Source of the DNA: VFMC01 sp963791635
Lineage (GTDB): Bacteria > Actinomycetota > Acidimicrobiia > Acidimicrobiales > Ilumatobacteraceae
Reading direction: 5' to 3'
Assembly: GCA_963791635.1 (NCBI GenBank)
Contig: CAWBTC010000005.1
Coordinates: 1,116,001-1,180,000, forward strand
Length of the DNA stretch: 64,000 bases
In this document: positions 24,644 through 36,226 of the stretch, one piece after another
Layout: the number at the start of each line of letters is the position of its first letter
Numbering within the stretch: the stretch's first letter is position 1
Made by a program: the position numbers and the translations under genes
The notes under the pieces: generated by a model
What the model was told of the DNA's origin: nothing
The model's input: the letters and a program-made list of their open reading frames with translations, nothing else
Database searches by the model: none

Positions 24644-26350
24644 ACCCTTCGGCCGGGCAGCCGCAGACAGCAGATCGCCCAACTCGTCCCAGCTGTCAGT
24701 CCGCACGAGAAAGCCGTCGCCGTCGTGTGCCGCCCGCACCGGCAGCGCTGTCACGTACTCCGCAGCACCCTCCCCGCTGACGCGAGCCAGTGCACTGAAC
24801 GGTGGCAGTGCAAGATCGCGACGGCGCCGAGCCTCCACCTTCACGAGACGACCGGGGTCGGCGAGCAGCGCCGACTGCAGCACCTCGTGCTCCGGGCGGA
24901 AGGTCTGCACGAGCAGGCGACCCCCGCCGGCGCGTGGCCCGAGCAATCGTGCCGCCCGCACCAGCAGCGCCATTGCCTGCTCGGCAGCGCGGTAACGGGG
25001 CGCCAGCAGCTCGGCGTCGATGTCGACGAACGCGACCACATCGGCGTCCCGGACCCGGTGGAGCACGGCCTCGGTGCCCACATAGACACCGACATCGGTC
25101 GCCACGACGCCGCTCGATCCGGTGACGACCACCGCCGGACGCGCCGCCGCGGCTTCCAACTCCTCCCGCAGGCGGCTCACACCCGGGCGCACGTTCGCCA
25201 GCGCCGTCGAACCGCACTGCTGGCACACCGGCGGCCTGTTCGTGCCGCAGCGCCCGCAGTGCAGGGTCCGGTCGTCGCTCTGGCGCACCGATGCGTCGCA
25301 GCGCTCGCACTGCAGCAACGACCGACACGAGCGGCAGGCGAGCAACCTCGCACGACCAGGCGTGTTGTGCACGCACACCACTCGCAGGGTGTGATCGCGC
25401 AGCGCCTGGATCAGCCGGCTGGTGAGCAACGACCGTTTCCACGGATCCTCTCCTCGGCGGTCGATCAGCTCCACGATCGGCCAGCCGTCGCGCTCGGCGG
25501 CGATCGTGGGTCGCATCCACCGCGGGCCGGACCACGCGAGCGCTGTCACCGTCGGGCATGGCGACACCAGCACCACCGGCACGTCGAGTCGACGCCCACG
25601 CTCGATCGCGAGCTCACGGGCATGCCAGGTTGGCGTGCGTTCCTCCTGCAGGCCCTCGTCGTGCTCGTCGAGCACGACGAGCGCCGCGAGTTCGGGAACC
25701 GTGGCCCAGATCGCGCTGCGGGACCCGACCACCACCTGTGCCGCACCTGACGCAGCCAACGGCCAGCCGTCGGGCAACGTGGCGACGACGAGCCCGGCCG
25801 GCCGCAGGCGAGCAGCGATCAGACCGACCTCGTCCTGCGACGGATGGATCACGAGGACGCGCCCTCGCTCGGCGGCGGCGAGCACGACCGGCAGGGGATC
25901 GTCGGTGGGTGCCACGCGGATGACGCCGCCACCGTCGGCGAGCAGCTGGCGGGCACCGTCGCTCGCTCCGGCCAGGGTCCGAGGCACCGAAGGCGGGGAC
26001 ACCACGAGGGCGTGGACCATCCGCGGCGGGCTGGCCGACACCAGCAACGGTCGAAGGCGCCCGGCGGCCCAACGGTGGGCGGCCCATCGGGCGAGGTCGA
26101 GCACCTCTGCCGACGGGCCGTGCCCTGACCACTTTGCGATCGGCACCAACCGCTCGACGGGAACATCTGCCACGTGTCCTGCATCAGCGGCACCCACGCG
26201 GAGCACCCATCCGCCAACACGTCGGCCGTGCAGCGGCACACGCACCAGCGATCCCACGCGCACTCGGGCGACGAGATCGTCAGGGACGAGGTAGTCGAAG
26301 GCTTTGTCGAGGCCTGTCACGTCGGGCAGGACAGTCGCCGTGATCACCAC
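24605..26350 (-). CDS. priA: Primosomal protein N' (PriA-like, helicase-dead)
   Basis: Replication restart protein. The 581 residues keep the N-terminal 3'-DNA-binding domain (LPDVTGLDKAFDYLVP, RVGSLVRVPLHGRRVGGWV), a DExx-like box VVLDEHDEGLQEE, the zinc-binding cysteine cluster CRSCRSLLQCERCD...CGRCG...CQQCG, and the C-terminal domain. The Walker A loop (GVTGSGKT in E. coli) is absent: the corresponding region reads VIRVAPTDDPLPVVL. Loss of the helicase ATP site is known for actinobacterial PriA, so it probably acts as a structural primosome factor. It lies after metK in the conserved order. The start could be GTG 26350 or the next GTG. Confidence 0.92.
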   Translation of the reverse strand: MVITATVLPDVTGLDKAFDYLVPDDLVARVRVGSLVRVPLHGRRVGGWVLRVGAADAGHVADVPVERLVPIAKWSGHGPSAEVLDLARWAAHRWAAGRLRPLLVSASPPRMVHALVVSPPSVPRTLAGASDGARQLLADGGGVIRVAPTDDPLPVVLAAAERGRVLVIHPSQDEVGLIAARLRPAGLVVATLPDGWPLAASGAAQVVVGSRSAIWATVPELAALVVLDEHDEGLQEERTPTWHARELAIERGRRLDVPVVLVSPCPTVTALAWSGPRWMRPTIAAERDGWPIVELIDRRGEDPWKRSLLTSRLIQALRDHTLRVVCVHNTPGRARLLACRSCRSLLQCERCDASVRQSDDRTLHCGRCGTNRPPVCQQCGSTALANVRPGVSRLREELEAAAARPAVVVTGSSGVVATDVGVYVGTEAVLHRVRDADVVAFVDIDAELLAPRYRAAEQAMALLVRAARLLGPRAGGGRLLVQTFRPEHEVLQSALLADPGRLVKVEARRRRDLALPPFSALARVSGEGAAEYVTALPVRAAHDGDGFLVRTDSWDELGDLLSAAARPKGSRLRIEVDPARR

Positions 26351-26392
26351 GTGGAGTTCACCACCCTACGACGCGATCCTTGCGCCTCTGGT

Positions 26393-26440
26393 GTGACCGG
26401 TTGTGGGGCCGGTTGTGTGACCGGTTGTGGGGCCGGTTGT
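26393..26440. repeat. 24-bp perfect tandem repeat between metK and priA
   Basis: Two perfect copies of a 24-bp unit (26393-26416, 26417-26440), each made of two related 12-mers of type CMCACAACCGGY on the minus strand. It lies about 70 nt beyond the metK stop and 43 nt before priA. No hairpin with a U tract was seen. Confidence 0.85.
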
Positions 26441-26508
26441 GGGACGCCGCATCCGGCCTGGTCCGCGGCAGGGCAGGGAGTGCCGGTGCTGCGGACGGCG
26501 TTGTCGCC

Positions 26509-27702
26509 TCAGAGGTCGAGCTCGGCCTTGAACGCGTCGAGCCGGCTGGTGTGTTCCCAGGTGAACTCAGCGAGATTGCGGCCGAAGTGGCCGTATGCGG
26601 CGGTCTTCTTGAAGATCGGGCGCTTGAGATCGAGGTCGCGCACGATCGCTGCCGGGCGGAGGTCGAACACCTCGCGCACCGCCTTGACGATCGCTGCTTC
26701 GTCGACGGTGTTCGTGCCGAAGGTCTCCACGAGGATGCTCACCGGATGTGCCATGCCGATGGCGTAGGCAACCTGCACCTCACACCGAGCGGCCGCACCG
26801 GCGGCGACGACGTGCTTGGCGACCCACCGGGCGGCGTACGCGGCCGAACGGTCGACCTTGCTCGGATCCTTGCCGGAGAACGCGCCGCCGCCGTGGCGGC
26901 CCATGCCACCGTAGGTGTCGACGATGATCTTGCGGCCGGTGAGGCCGGTGTCGCCGTGCGGGCCGCCGATGACGAACTTGCCCGTGGGGTTGATGTAGAC
27001 GTCGTATGCGTCGTCGGCGTACTGCTCCGGGATGATCGGCCTGATCACCTGCTCGATGAGGTCGGGACGGATCACACTGTCGCGGTCGATGCCGTCGGCG
27101 TGCTGGGTGCTGATCAGCACATGCGACAGGCGTACCGGCCTGCCGTCGACGTAGTCGAAGGTCACCTGGGTCTTGCCGTCAGGGCGCAGGTACGGAACGG
27201 CGCCGGCCTTGCGGACCTCGGTGAGGCGCTCGGCGAGGCGGTGCGCCACCCACACCGGAGCCGGCATGAGATCGGGGGTCTCGTCGCAGGCGTAGCCGAA
27301 CATCATCCCCTGATCGCCGGCACCCTGGCTGTTGAGGTAGTCCTCGCCGGCCTTGCCACCCCGGAGCTCTTCGCTCCTGTCGACGCCCTGGGCGATGTCG
27401 GGGCTCTGCTCATCGATCGACACGATCACACCGCAGGTGTTGCCGTCGAAGCCGTAGAGCGCGTTGTCGTAGCCGATGCCGTTGATGGTCTCTCGGGCGA
27501 GCTTGGGGATGTCGACGTATGCCGACGTGGTGATCTCGCCGGCCACCACGCACAGGCCGGTCGTGAGGAGGGTCTCACACGCGACGCGAGCGTTCGGGTC
27601 CTGGGCAAGGATCGCGTCGAGGACGGCATCGCTCACCTGGTCGGCCATCTTGTCGGGATGGCCCTCGGTGACGCTCTCGGATGTGAAGGTGTACGTGCTC
27701 AC
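26509..27702 (-). CDS. metK: S-adenosylmethionine synthetase
   Basis: Makes S-adenosylmethionine from ATP and methionine. At 397 residues it is normal length. Motifs: FTSESVTEGHPDKMADQVSDA (ATP site), GAGDQGMMFGYA (adenosine site), and the P-loop-like GGGAFSGKDPSKVDRSAAY. GTG 27702 is chosen because AGGAGA precedes it and the conserved N terminus STYTFTSESV starts there. The 139-bp leader shows no recognised SAM riboswitch. Confidence 0.97.
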   Translation of the reverse strand: MSTYTFTSESVTEGHPDKMADQVSDAVLDAILAQDPNARVACETLLTTGLCVVAGEITTSAYVDIPKLARETINGIGYDNALYGFDGNTCGVIVSIDEQSPDIAQGVDRSEELRGGKAGEDYLNSQGAGDQGMMFGYACDETPDLMPAPVWVAHRLAERLTEVRKAGAVPYLRPDGKTQVTFDYVDGRPVRLSHVLISTQHADGIDRDSVIRPDLIEQVIRPIIPEQYADDAYDVYINPTGKFVIGGPHGDTGLTGRKIIVDTYGGMGRHGGGAFSGKDPSKVDRSAAYAARWVAKHVVAAGAAARCEVQVAYAIGMAHPVSILVETFGTNTVDEAAIVKAVREVFDLRPAAIVRDLDLKRPIFKKTAAYGHFGRNLAEFTWEHTSRLDAFKAELDL

Positions 27703-27841
27703 GACGGTGAGTCTCCTGGGTTGATGCGGCTGAACTGATGCCGTAGCTGACGTAGTGACTGAACTTGTGTGATCTTGTAGGTGGTGACGGCGCCGGTGAT
27801 GACGTGCTGTGAGGCCGGCTGTGAGGACGATCTCGGATCCG

Positions 27842-29059
27842 TCAGACCGCGGTGTCGGTGATCGAGCTGCCCTGACCTGCACGAATCTCGCACACGCTAT
27901 CCATGACGGCCCGCGCGATCGCGCGTTTGTCGGTGAGCGACACGGTCAACGCATCGCCGCCGGCACGCAGGATGGTGACGGCGTTGGTGTCGTGTTGGAA
28001 GCCGACGCCGGGGGCGCTGACGTCGTTGGCGACGATGAGATCGAGGTTCTTCCGCCTCAACTTCGACTCGGCGTTGGCGATCAGATCGCTGGTCTCGGCC
28101 GCGAACCCGACGAGGGTCTGTCCGGCCCACTTGGTCGCACCGAGGCCCGCAAGGATGTCGGGCGTGGACTCGAACACGATCTCGGGAACGCCCGCGTCCT
28201 TCTTGATCTTGCCGGCGGCAGCAGCGACCGGCCGGAAGTCAGCGACTGCGGCAGCCATCACGATCACATCGGCGGTCGGGGCCAGCTCGGTGAGCACGGC
28301 CTGCATCTCGGCTGCGGTCTCGACCGGACGCATCTCGGCGCCGCTCGGCACGGGAAGCTCGACCGTGGACACGAGGGTGACCTGCGCCCCACGGCACAGT
28401 GCCTCGGTGGCCAGGGCGTAGCCCTGCTTGCCGCTGCTGCGGTTCGCGACCACTCGCACGGCATCGATCGGTTCCCGGGTCCCGCCTGCGCTGACCACGA
28501 CACGGAGGCCGATCATGTCCCGTGGCCCGAGGACTCGTTCCACCTCGGCGACGATGCGCTCCGGGGAGGCGAGACGACCCTTTCCCGCGTCGCCACCAGC
28601 CAGACGACCGTCGTCGGGTTCGACCACGCAGACGCCACGTCGGCGCAGCGTGACGAGGTTGTCCTGCACCGCCGGGTGTTCCCACATCTCGGTGTGCATC
28701 GCAGGGCACACGATCACGGGCGCCCTGGTGGCGAGCAGGGTGTTCGTGAGCAGGTCGGTGGACAGTCCCGCGGCGTACGCGCCGAGCAGGCGGGCGGTGG
28801 CAGGCACGACCAGCACGAGATCAGCACCCTGGCCGAGCGTGGTGTGCGGGATCGGGCTCACCTCGTCCCACAGACTGGTCTGCACGGGCTCGCTCGCAAG
28901 GGCCGACAGGGTGGTGCGGCCGATGAAGTGCTCGGCGCCCTTGGTCATCACCGGGATGACGTGCGCGCCGGCATCGACGAGACGCCGGCAGACCTCGACG
29001 GCCTTGTAGGCCGCGATCCCACCGGTGACACCGAGGACGATCCGCCGTCCGGACAGCAC
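27842..29059 (-). CDS. coaBC: Bifunctional phosphopantothenoylcysteine decarboxylase/synthetase
   Basis: Two steps of coenzyme A synthesis. The CoaC half (residues ~1-185) has RIVLGVTGGIAAYKAVEV, the PAMHTEMW substrate motif and FMN-binding sequence; the CoaB half has VVVSAGGTREPIDAVRVVANRSSGKQG and later KIKKDAGVPEIVFESTPDIL and LIVANDVSAPGVGF. Length 405 residues is normal. The GTG at 29059 has AAGGA 7 nt upstream and lies 31 nt after the rpoZ stop, the conserved gmk-rpoZ-coaBC order. Confidence 0.96.
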   Translation of the reverse strand: MLSGRRIVLGVTGGIAAYKAVEVCRRLVDAGAHVIPVMTKGAEHFIGRTTLSALASEPVQTSLWDEVSPIPHTTLGQGADLVLVVPATARLLGAYAAGLSTDLLTNTLLATRAPVIVCPAMHTEMWEHPAVQDNLVTLRRRGVCVVEPDDGRLAGGDAGKGRLASPERIVAEVERVLGPRDMIGLRVVVSAGGTREPIDAVRVVANRSSGKQGYALATEALCRGAQVTLVSTVELPVPSGAEMRPVETAAEMQAVLTELAPTADVIVMAAAVADFRPVAAAAGKIKKDAGVPEIVFESTPDILAGLGATKWAGQTLVGFAAETSDLIANAESKLRRKNLDLIVANDVSAPGVGFQHDTNAVTILRAGGDALTVSLTDKRAIARAVMDSVCEIRAGQGSSITDTAV

Positions 29060-29090
29060 GTGTACGTCCTTCGTCGCGCCGGCGAAAGCG

Positions 29091-29411
29091 TCAGTCGGCG
29101 CTGGTGGCGCCGGACTCGGTGGCGTCGACTTCTGCCTCGTCGACTTCTGCCTCGTCGACCTCGTCGGGGAGCTCGACGCGCTTGATCTTGTCGGCGGCGA
29201 TCTCCTCGAAGCCGATGCTGAGCGGCTTGCGCGCGACGGAGCTGACCTGCGGCGGAACCATGTGGCCGAGACCGTCGCCGAGCTGTGAGAAGTACGAGTT
29301 GATCTGGCGCGCACGGCGAGCAGCGAGGGTGACGAGGCTGAACTTCGAGTCGACACGGTCGAGGAGCTCCTCGATCGGCGGGTTCATCATGGTGTCGTGC
29401 GTGCGCGGCAT
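29091..29411 (-). CDS. rpoZ: RNA polymerase omega subunit
   Basis: Small subunit that helps assemble beta' into RNA polymerase. The 106 residues contain the omega core PPIEELLDRVDSKFSLVTLAARRARQINSYFSQLG and RKPLSIGFEEIAADKI. The C terminus is an acidic tail with a duplicated VDEAE unit coded by a 15-bp repeat (about 29127-29156). AGGAG lies 11 nt before the ATG. Position between gmk and coaBC confirms it. Confidence 0.93.
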   Translation of the reverse strand: MPRTHDTMMNPPIEELLDRVDSKFSLVTLAARRARQINSYFSQLGDGLGHMVPPQVSSVARKPLSIGFEEIAADKIKRVELPDEVDEAEVDEAEVDATESGATSAD

Positions 29412-29456
29412 GCTCGTGATACTCCTGCGTGATCCGGCCCAAGCGGGCGATGCATC

Positions 29457-30119
29457 CTACCGGACGCTGCGACGCGAACGGTGGCTCTCGATGAGGGAGA
29501 GCATCTCGTCGACGGTGCGACCCAGGTCGTCGTTGACGACGATGTGGTCGGCCAACGCCCGACCGACGGGCTCTTCCTCTTCCGCTTTGCGGACTCGCTG
29601 GTCGACCTTGTGATCAGGGTCACCCCTGCCACGGAGACGACGGGCCTGCTCGTCACGCGACGGGGGCAGGACGAAGATGAGGACGGCATCGGGGTGCAGC
29701 GCCTTCACCTGCCGCGCACCGTCGACCTCGATCTCGAGGACGGTGTCGCGACCCGGGAACGGGTCAGGCGTCGGCGTGCCGTAGTAGTTGCCGAGGAAGT
29801 CGGTCCACTCCAGGAACCCGCCGCGAGCGATGCGGTGTTCGAACGCATCGCGGGTGGTGAACACGTACGCATCATCGGCCTCGCCAGGTCGCTGGTCGCG
29901 CGTGGTCCAGCTGCGGCTGAGCCACAGCATCGGATCACGCTCGACCAGCACCTTGACGATGGTGCCCTTCCCGACGCCGCCGGGCCCCGACACGATGAAG
30001 ACCAGCGGACCCATCTCAGCGTGGTCGTCGAAAGCGTCGGCGTCGAAAGCGTGGTCGTTCAACGGATCCCGCCAGTTCCCACGGGGACCTGCGGTATCGG
30101 GGTGAGATGAGGCCTCCAT
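29457..30119 (-). CDS. gmk: Guanylate kinase
   Basis: Phosphorylates GMP to GDP. The P loop VSGPGGVGKGTIVK and the GMP-binding RSWTTRDQRPGEADD, GGFLEWTDFLGNYYGTP and VLEIEVDGARQV are all present. ATG 30119 gives 220 residues with an extra ~35-residue polar N terminus rich in Asp/Ala; an internal ATG at 30014 (MGPLVFIVSG) would give the usual ~185 residues. Neither has a clear ribosome binding site, so the start is open. It follows mihF by 22 nt. Confidence 0.95.
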   Translation of the reverse strand: MEASSHPDTAGPRGNWRDPLNDHAFDADAFDDHAEMGPLVFIVSGPGGVGKGTIVKVLVERDPMLWLSRSWTTRDQRPGEADDAYVFTTRDAFEHRIARGGFLEWTDFLGNYYGTPTPDPFPGRDTVLEIEVDGARQVKALHPDAVLIFVLPPSRDEQARRLRGRGDPDHKVDQRVRKAEEEEPVGRALADHIVVNDDLGRTVDEMLSLIESHRSRRSVR

Positions 30120-30141
30120 CGCTACCGGGGGCCCCGTCGGG

Positions 30142-30455
30142 TCACTTGCCCAGCTGATCGAGCAAGGACGCCTTCTGCTGTTGGCCGAGGCCCTGAACAC
30201 GGCGGTTGTCGGCGATGCCGATCTCGTCCATGATCTTGCGAGCCTTGACCTTGCCGACGCCGGGGAGCGACTCGAGCAAGGAGACGACCTTCAGCTTGCC
30301 GATCGTCGTCTCGGTCGACGCGAGCGCCTCGGCCAGCGAGAGCGAACCGATCTTGAGCTTGTTCTTGACCTCGGCACGAGCGGTACGGGCTTCGGCGGCC
30401 TTCGCGAGCGCGGACGCGCGCGCTGTTCTGGAGTGAGTTGCGGGGGTGTTGCCAT
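30142..30455 (-). CDS. mihF: Actinobacterial integration host factor (mIHF), frameshifted
   Basis: Nucleoid-associated DNA-bending protein specific to actinobacteria. ATG 30455 reads MATPPQLTPEQRAR, the typical mIHF start; the rest, ALAKAAEARTARAEVKNKLKIGS...LLESLPGVGKVKARKIMDEIGIADNRRVQGLGQQQKASLL (a helix-two-turns-helix domain), is in another frame. The change is within the CG-rich run 30411-30424; adding one base gives ...EQRAASALAKAAEAR and a 104-residue protein of normal size (span is 3n+2). The pyrD-mihF-gmk order is conserved. A consensus deletion in a CG repeat is the simplest explanation. Confidence 0.88.
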
Positions 30456-30538
30456 GCGCCCACCCTAGCCAGGGGTGCAGCGCGAGTCGCGGACACCCCC
30501 CGGCTCGGTGACGGTTCTCACAGCAGGCGCTGCCCGCT

Positions 30539-31478
30539 TCATCCGTTCGGGCGCTGCTGCAGTCGACCACTCAGCGAGAGCAGGTCCGTGTCGCCGTGAT
30601 TCGCAGCCCACCGTGCCATCTCGGTGGAGATCTTCGCCGCGGCGCGCGGGTCGGCGAAGGTGGCGGTGCCCACCTGCACCGCCTGAGCGCCCACGACCAT
30701 CAGCTCGATCGCGTCCCAGCCCGTGCTCACGCCGCCCACGCCGACGATGGGCAGGTCAGGCAATGCGGCGCGCACGTCATGCACGATTCGCACCGCGACT
30801 GGATGGATGCCACGTCCCGACAGGCCTCCCCCGCCGGCGGCGAGCGCCGGTCGGAGCGTCTCGGGGTCGATCACCATCCCGAGCAGGGTGTTCACCAGGG
30901 TGACCGACTCTGCACCGGCCTCGTGCACGGCAGCCGCCACGTCCACCACCCGATCGGTGTTCGGACTGAGCTTGGCCCAGCGCGGACGACCGCAGGCCTC
31001 GGTCGCGCGCATCACCTCGGCCGACACCTCTGCGTCATGGGCGAAGATCCCGCGTCGCCCCTCGAGGTTCGGACACGACAGGTTCACCTCGACCGCGATC
31101 ACGCCGTCGGGTGCAGCCGCCATCATCTCGGCCGCGCGTCGGAAATCGTCGACGCTTCGGCCCCAGATGCTGGCCACCACACGTGCGCCGGTGTGCAACA
31201 GCGCCGGCAGCTCGTGGGCCAGCCAGTGCTCGACACCGGGCCCTTGGAGACCGACGGCGTTGATCATTCCCACGCCCGCCGGGCTCAGCCGCGGCGACGG
31301 GTTCCCGGCCCACTCAAAGGCGGCGAGCGACTTCGTCACGACGGCGCCGAGCGACGCGAGGTCCATGAACTCGGCCAGTTCGGCGCCGTACCCGGCGGTG
31401 CCGGACGCGAGGAGGACCGGGTTCGTCAGCTCGATCGATCCCACGCGGACACGGGTGTCGACCGATGGGCGAGGACCC

Positions 31479-31489
<11 letters not shown>
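30539..31489 (-). CDS. pyrD: Dihydroorotate dehydrogenase, class 1
   Basis: Flavoenzyme of pyrimidine synthesis. The 316 residues show LTNPVLLASGTAGYG, VEVNLSCPNLEGRRG (catalytic cysteine typical of class 1), VTLVNTLLGMVID and the FMN-phosphate motif PIVGVGGVSTGWDAIELMVVGAQAVQVGTA. It fits class 1B, which normally needs PyrK; pyrK is not in the window. Its ATG overlaps the end of carB by 11 nt. The pyrF gene often found in this position is missing. Confidence 0.93.
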
Positions 31490-34763
<3,274 letters not shown>

Positions 34764-34764
<1 letters not shown>

Positions 34765-35948
34765 CAGGCGACCCCGAGCTCGGGTGCCGGCATGCCGGGC
34801 GTCTCGTCACCGAACACGTTTCGTCCGACACCGACGCCGACGGAACGACCCTCGACGAAGGCTGCCGGATCGGACATCATCGCCGAGAACATCGCGAACA
34901 GGTACTTCGCATCGTGGGGGCCCGGACCCGCCTCCGGGTGGTACTGCACGCTGAACGCCGGGACACCGCGCACGCGCATCCCCTCCACGGTGTGGTCGTT
35001 GAGGTTCAGGTGGGTCACATCGGCCTTCCCGGCGATCGACGCAGGGTCGACACAGAAGTTGTGATTCTGGCTGGTGATCTCGATCTTGCCGGTCGACTCG
35101 TGACGCACCGGGTGGTTGCCACCGTGATGGCCGAACGGCAGTTTGAAGGTCTCGCCACCGATGGCCCGGCTGAGGAGCTGGTGACCGAGGCAGATGCCGA
35201 ACACGGGCACCTCGCCGAGCAGACCCTGGATCGCGTCGACCGCAGAGCCCACCTCGGCCGGATCGCCGGGGCCGTTCGAGAGGAACACTCCCGAAGGCGA
35301 CATCGCCAGGACCTCTGCGGCTGTGGTGCTCGCCGGCACGATCTGAACCCGACCGAGGCCCGCGAGGTCACGCAGGATGGAGTGCTTGATGCCGAAGTCG
35401 TAGGCGACGATGAGGCGTTCACCCTCACCCACCGTGTACGGCTGGGCGGTGGTGACCTGGGCGACGAGGTCGATGCCGTCGGTGCCCGGCTCGGCAGCGG
35501 CCGCAGCCGTGAGCGTTGCCTCGTCGGCTGTCCCGAATGCGCCGGGCATCGAACCCGTGTTGCGCAGCAGGCGGGTGAGGCGGCGGGTATCGATCCCGCC
35601 GATGCCGGCGATGCCGTACCGGGAGAGCATCGCATCGAGCGATGCCTCGGCGCGATGGTTGCTGTAGCGGCGGGCCATTTCACGCACGATCACGCCACGG
35701 CAGTACGGCCGACGGCTCTCGAAGTCGGTGGCGTTCACGCCGTGGTTGCCGATGTGCGTCGCCGTGAAGGTGATGATCTGGCCGGCGTAGCTGGGATCGG
35801 TGATCACTTCTTGATAGCCGGAAAGGACGGTGTTGAACACGACCTCACCGCTCGACACGCCTCCGGGGGCATCGGCACCGAGATGCTCACCTTCGAACAC
35901 GCTGCCGTCAGCGAGGACGAGCACGGCGGGGACGGGCGGGCGGTTCAC
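34764..35948 (-). CDS. carA: Carbamoyl phosphate synthase small subunit
   Basis: Glutamine amidotransferase subunit that supplies ammonia to CarB. The N-terminal domain reads AVLVLADGSVFEGEHLGADAPGGVSSGEVVFNT; the GATase domain has the catalytic triad motifs VFGICLGHQLL (Cys), and SVQYHPEAGPGPHD (His, Glu). GTG 35948 gives 394 residues and lies 7 nt after TACGGT; another in-frame GTG at 35978 would add ten residues without conservation. The gene has its own promoter region with a candidate operator, so carAB-pyrD can be controlled apart from nusB. Confidence 0.94.
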
Positions 35949-35955
35949 GACGTCC

Positions 35956-35961
35956 ACCGTA
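35956..35961 (-). promoter_or_regulatory. Candidate leaderless -10 box of carAB
   Basis: TACGGT on the minus strand, 7 nt before GTG 35948. TTGAGT lies upstream with a 15-nt spacer and overlaps the inverted repeat at 35972-35989. Confidence 0.5.
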
Positions 35962-35971
35962 GTCGAATGAT

Positions 35972-35989
35972 CATGCACTCAACTGCATG
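35972..35989. promoter_or_regulatory. Inverted repeat over the carAB -35 region (candidate operator)
   Basis: CATGCA-CTCAAC-TGCATG, a perfect 6-bp inverted repeat with a 6-bp spacer, overlapping the candidate -35. The TGCAT half-site resembles ARG boxes described in Streptomyces, so an ArgR-type repressor is a possible binder. This is inference from sequence likeness. Confidence 0.45.
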
Positions 35990-36132
35990 GAAATGCAGGA
36001 ATGCGCGGCCTGCCGTTGCCGGCACCCCGTGACGGGGCGCCGCGATCCGGATGGGTATCACGTGGTTCTCCTACCGTCTGGGCCTCACGGGACCCGCTTC
36101 ACGGCGACAGCGACCCTACCACGCGAGCTCAC

Positions 36133-36184
36133 GCCGAACGCCGTGCCGAACCCGTGCCGAAACCCGTGCCGAAGACGTGCCGAA
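36133..36184. repeat. Helically phased GCCGAA repeats upstream of carA
   Basis: GCCGAA occurs at 36133, 36145, 36156, 36168 and 36179, i.e. every 11-12 bp, most copies as GTGCCGAA. The array lies between the DUF2079 gene stop (43 nt away) and the carA promoter (about 170 bp away). Spacing near one helical turn would place all sites on one face of the DNA. Confidence 0.75.
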
Positions 36185-36226
36185 CGCCGGCAGCTGTCCG
36201 GACGAGATCCGTCCGCACTCGGCTGC

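Noticed and set aside
27703..27841. SAM riboswitch upstream of metK
   Set aside because: The 139-bp leader lacks the conserved cores of SAM-I, SAM-II or SAM-IV motifs that I can recognise; only loose CAG-rich repetition is seen.
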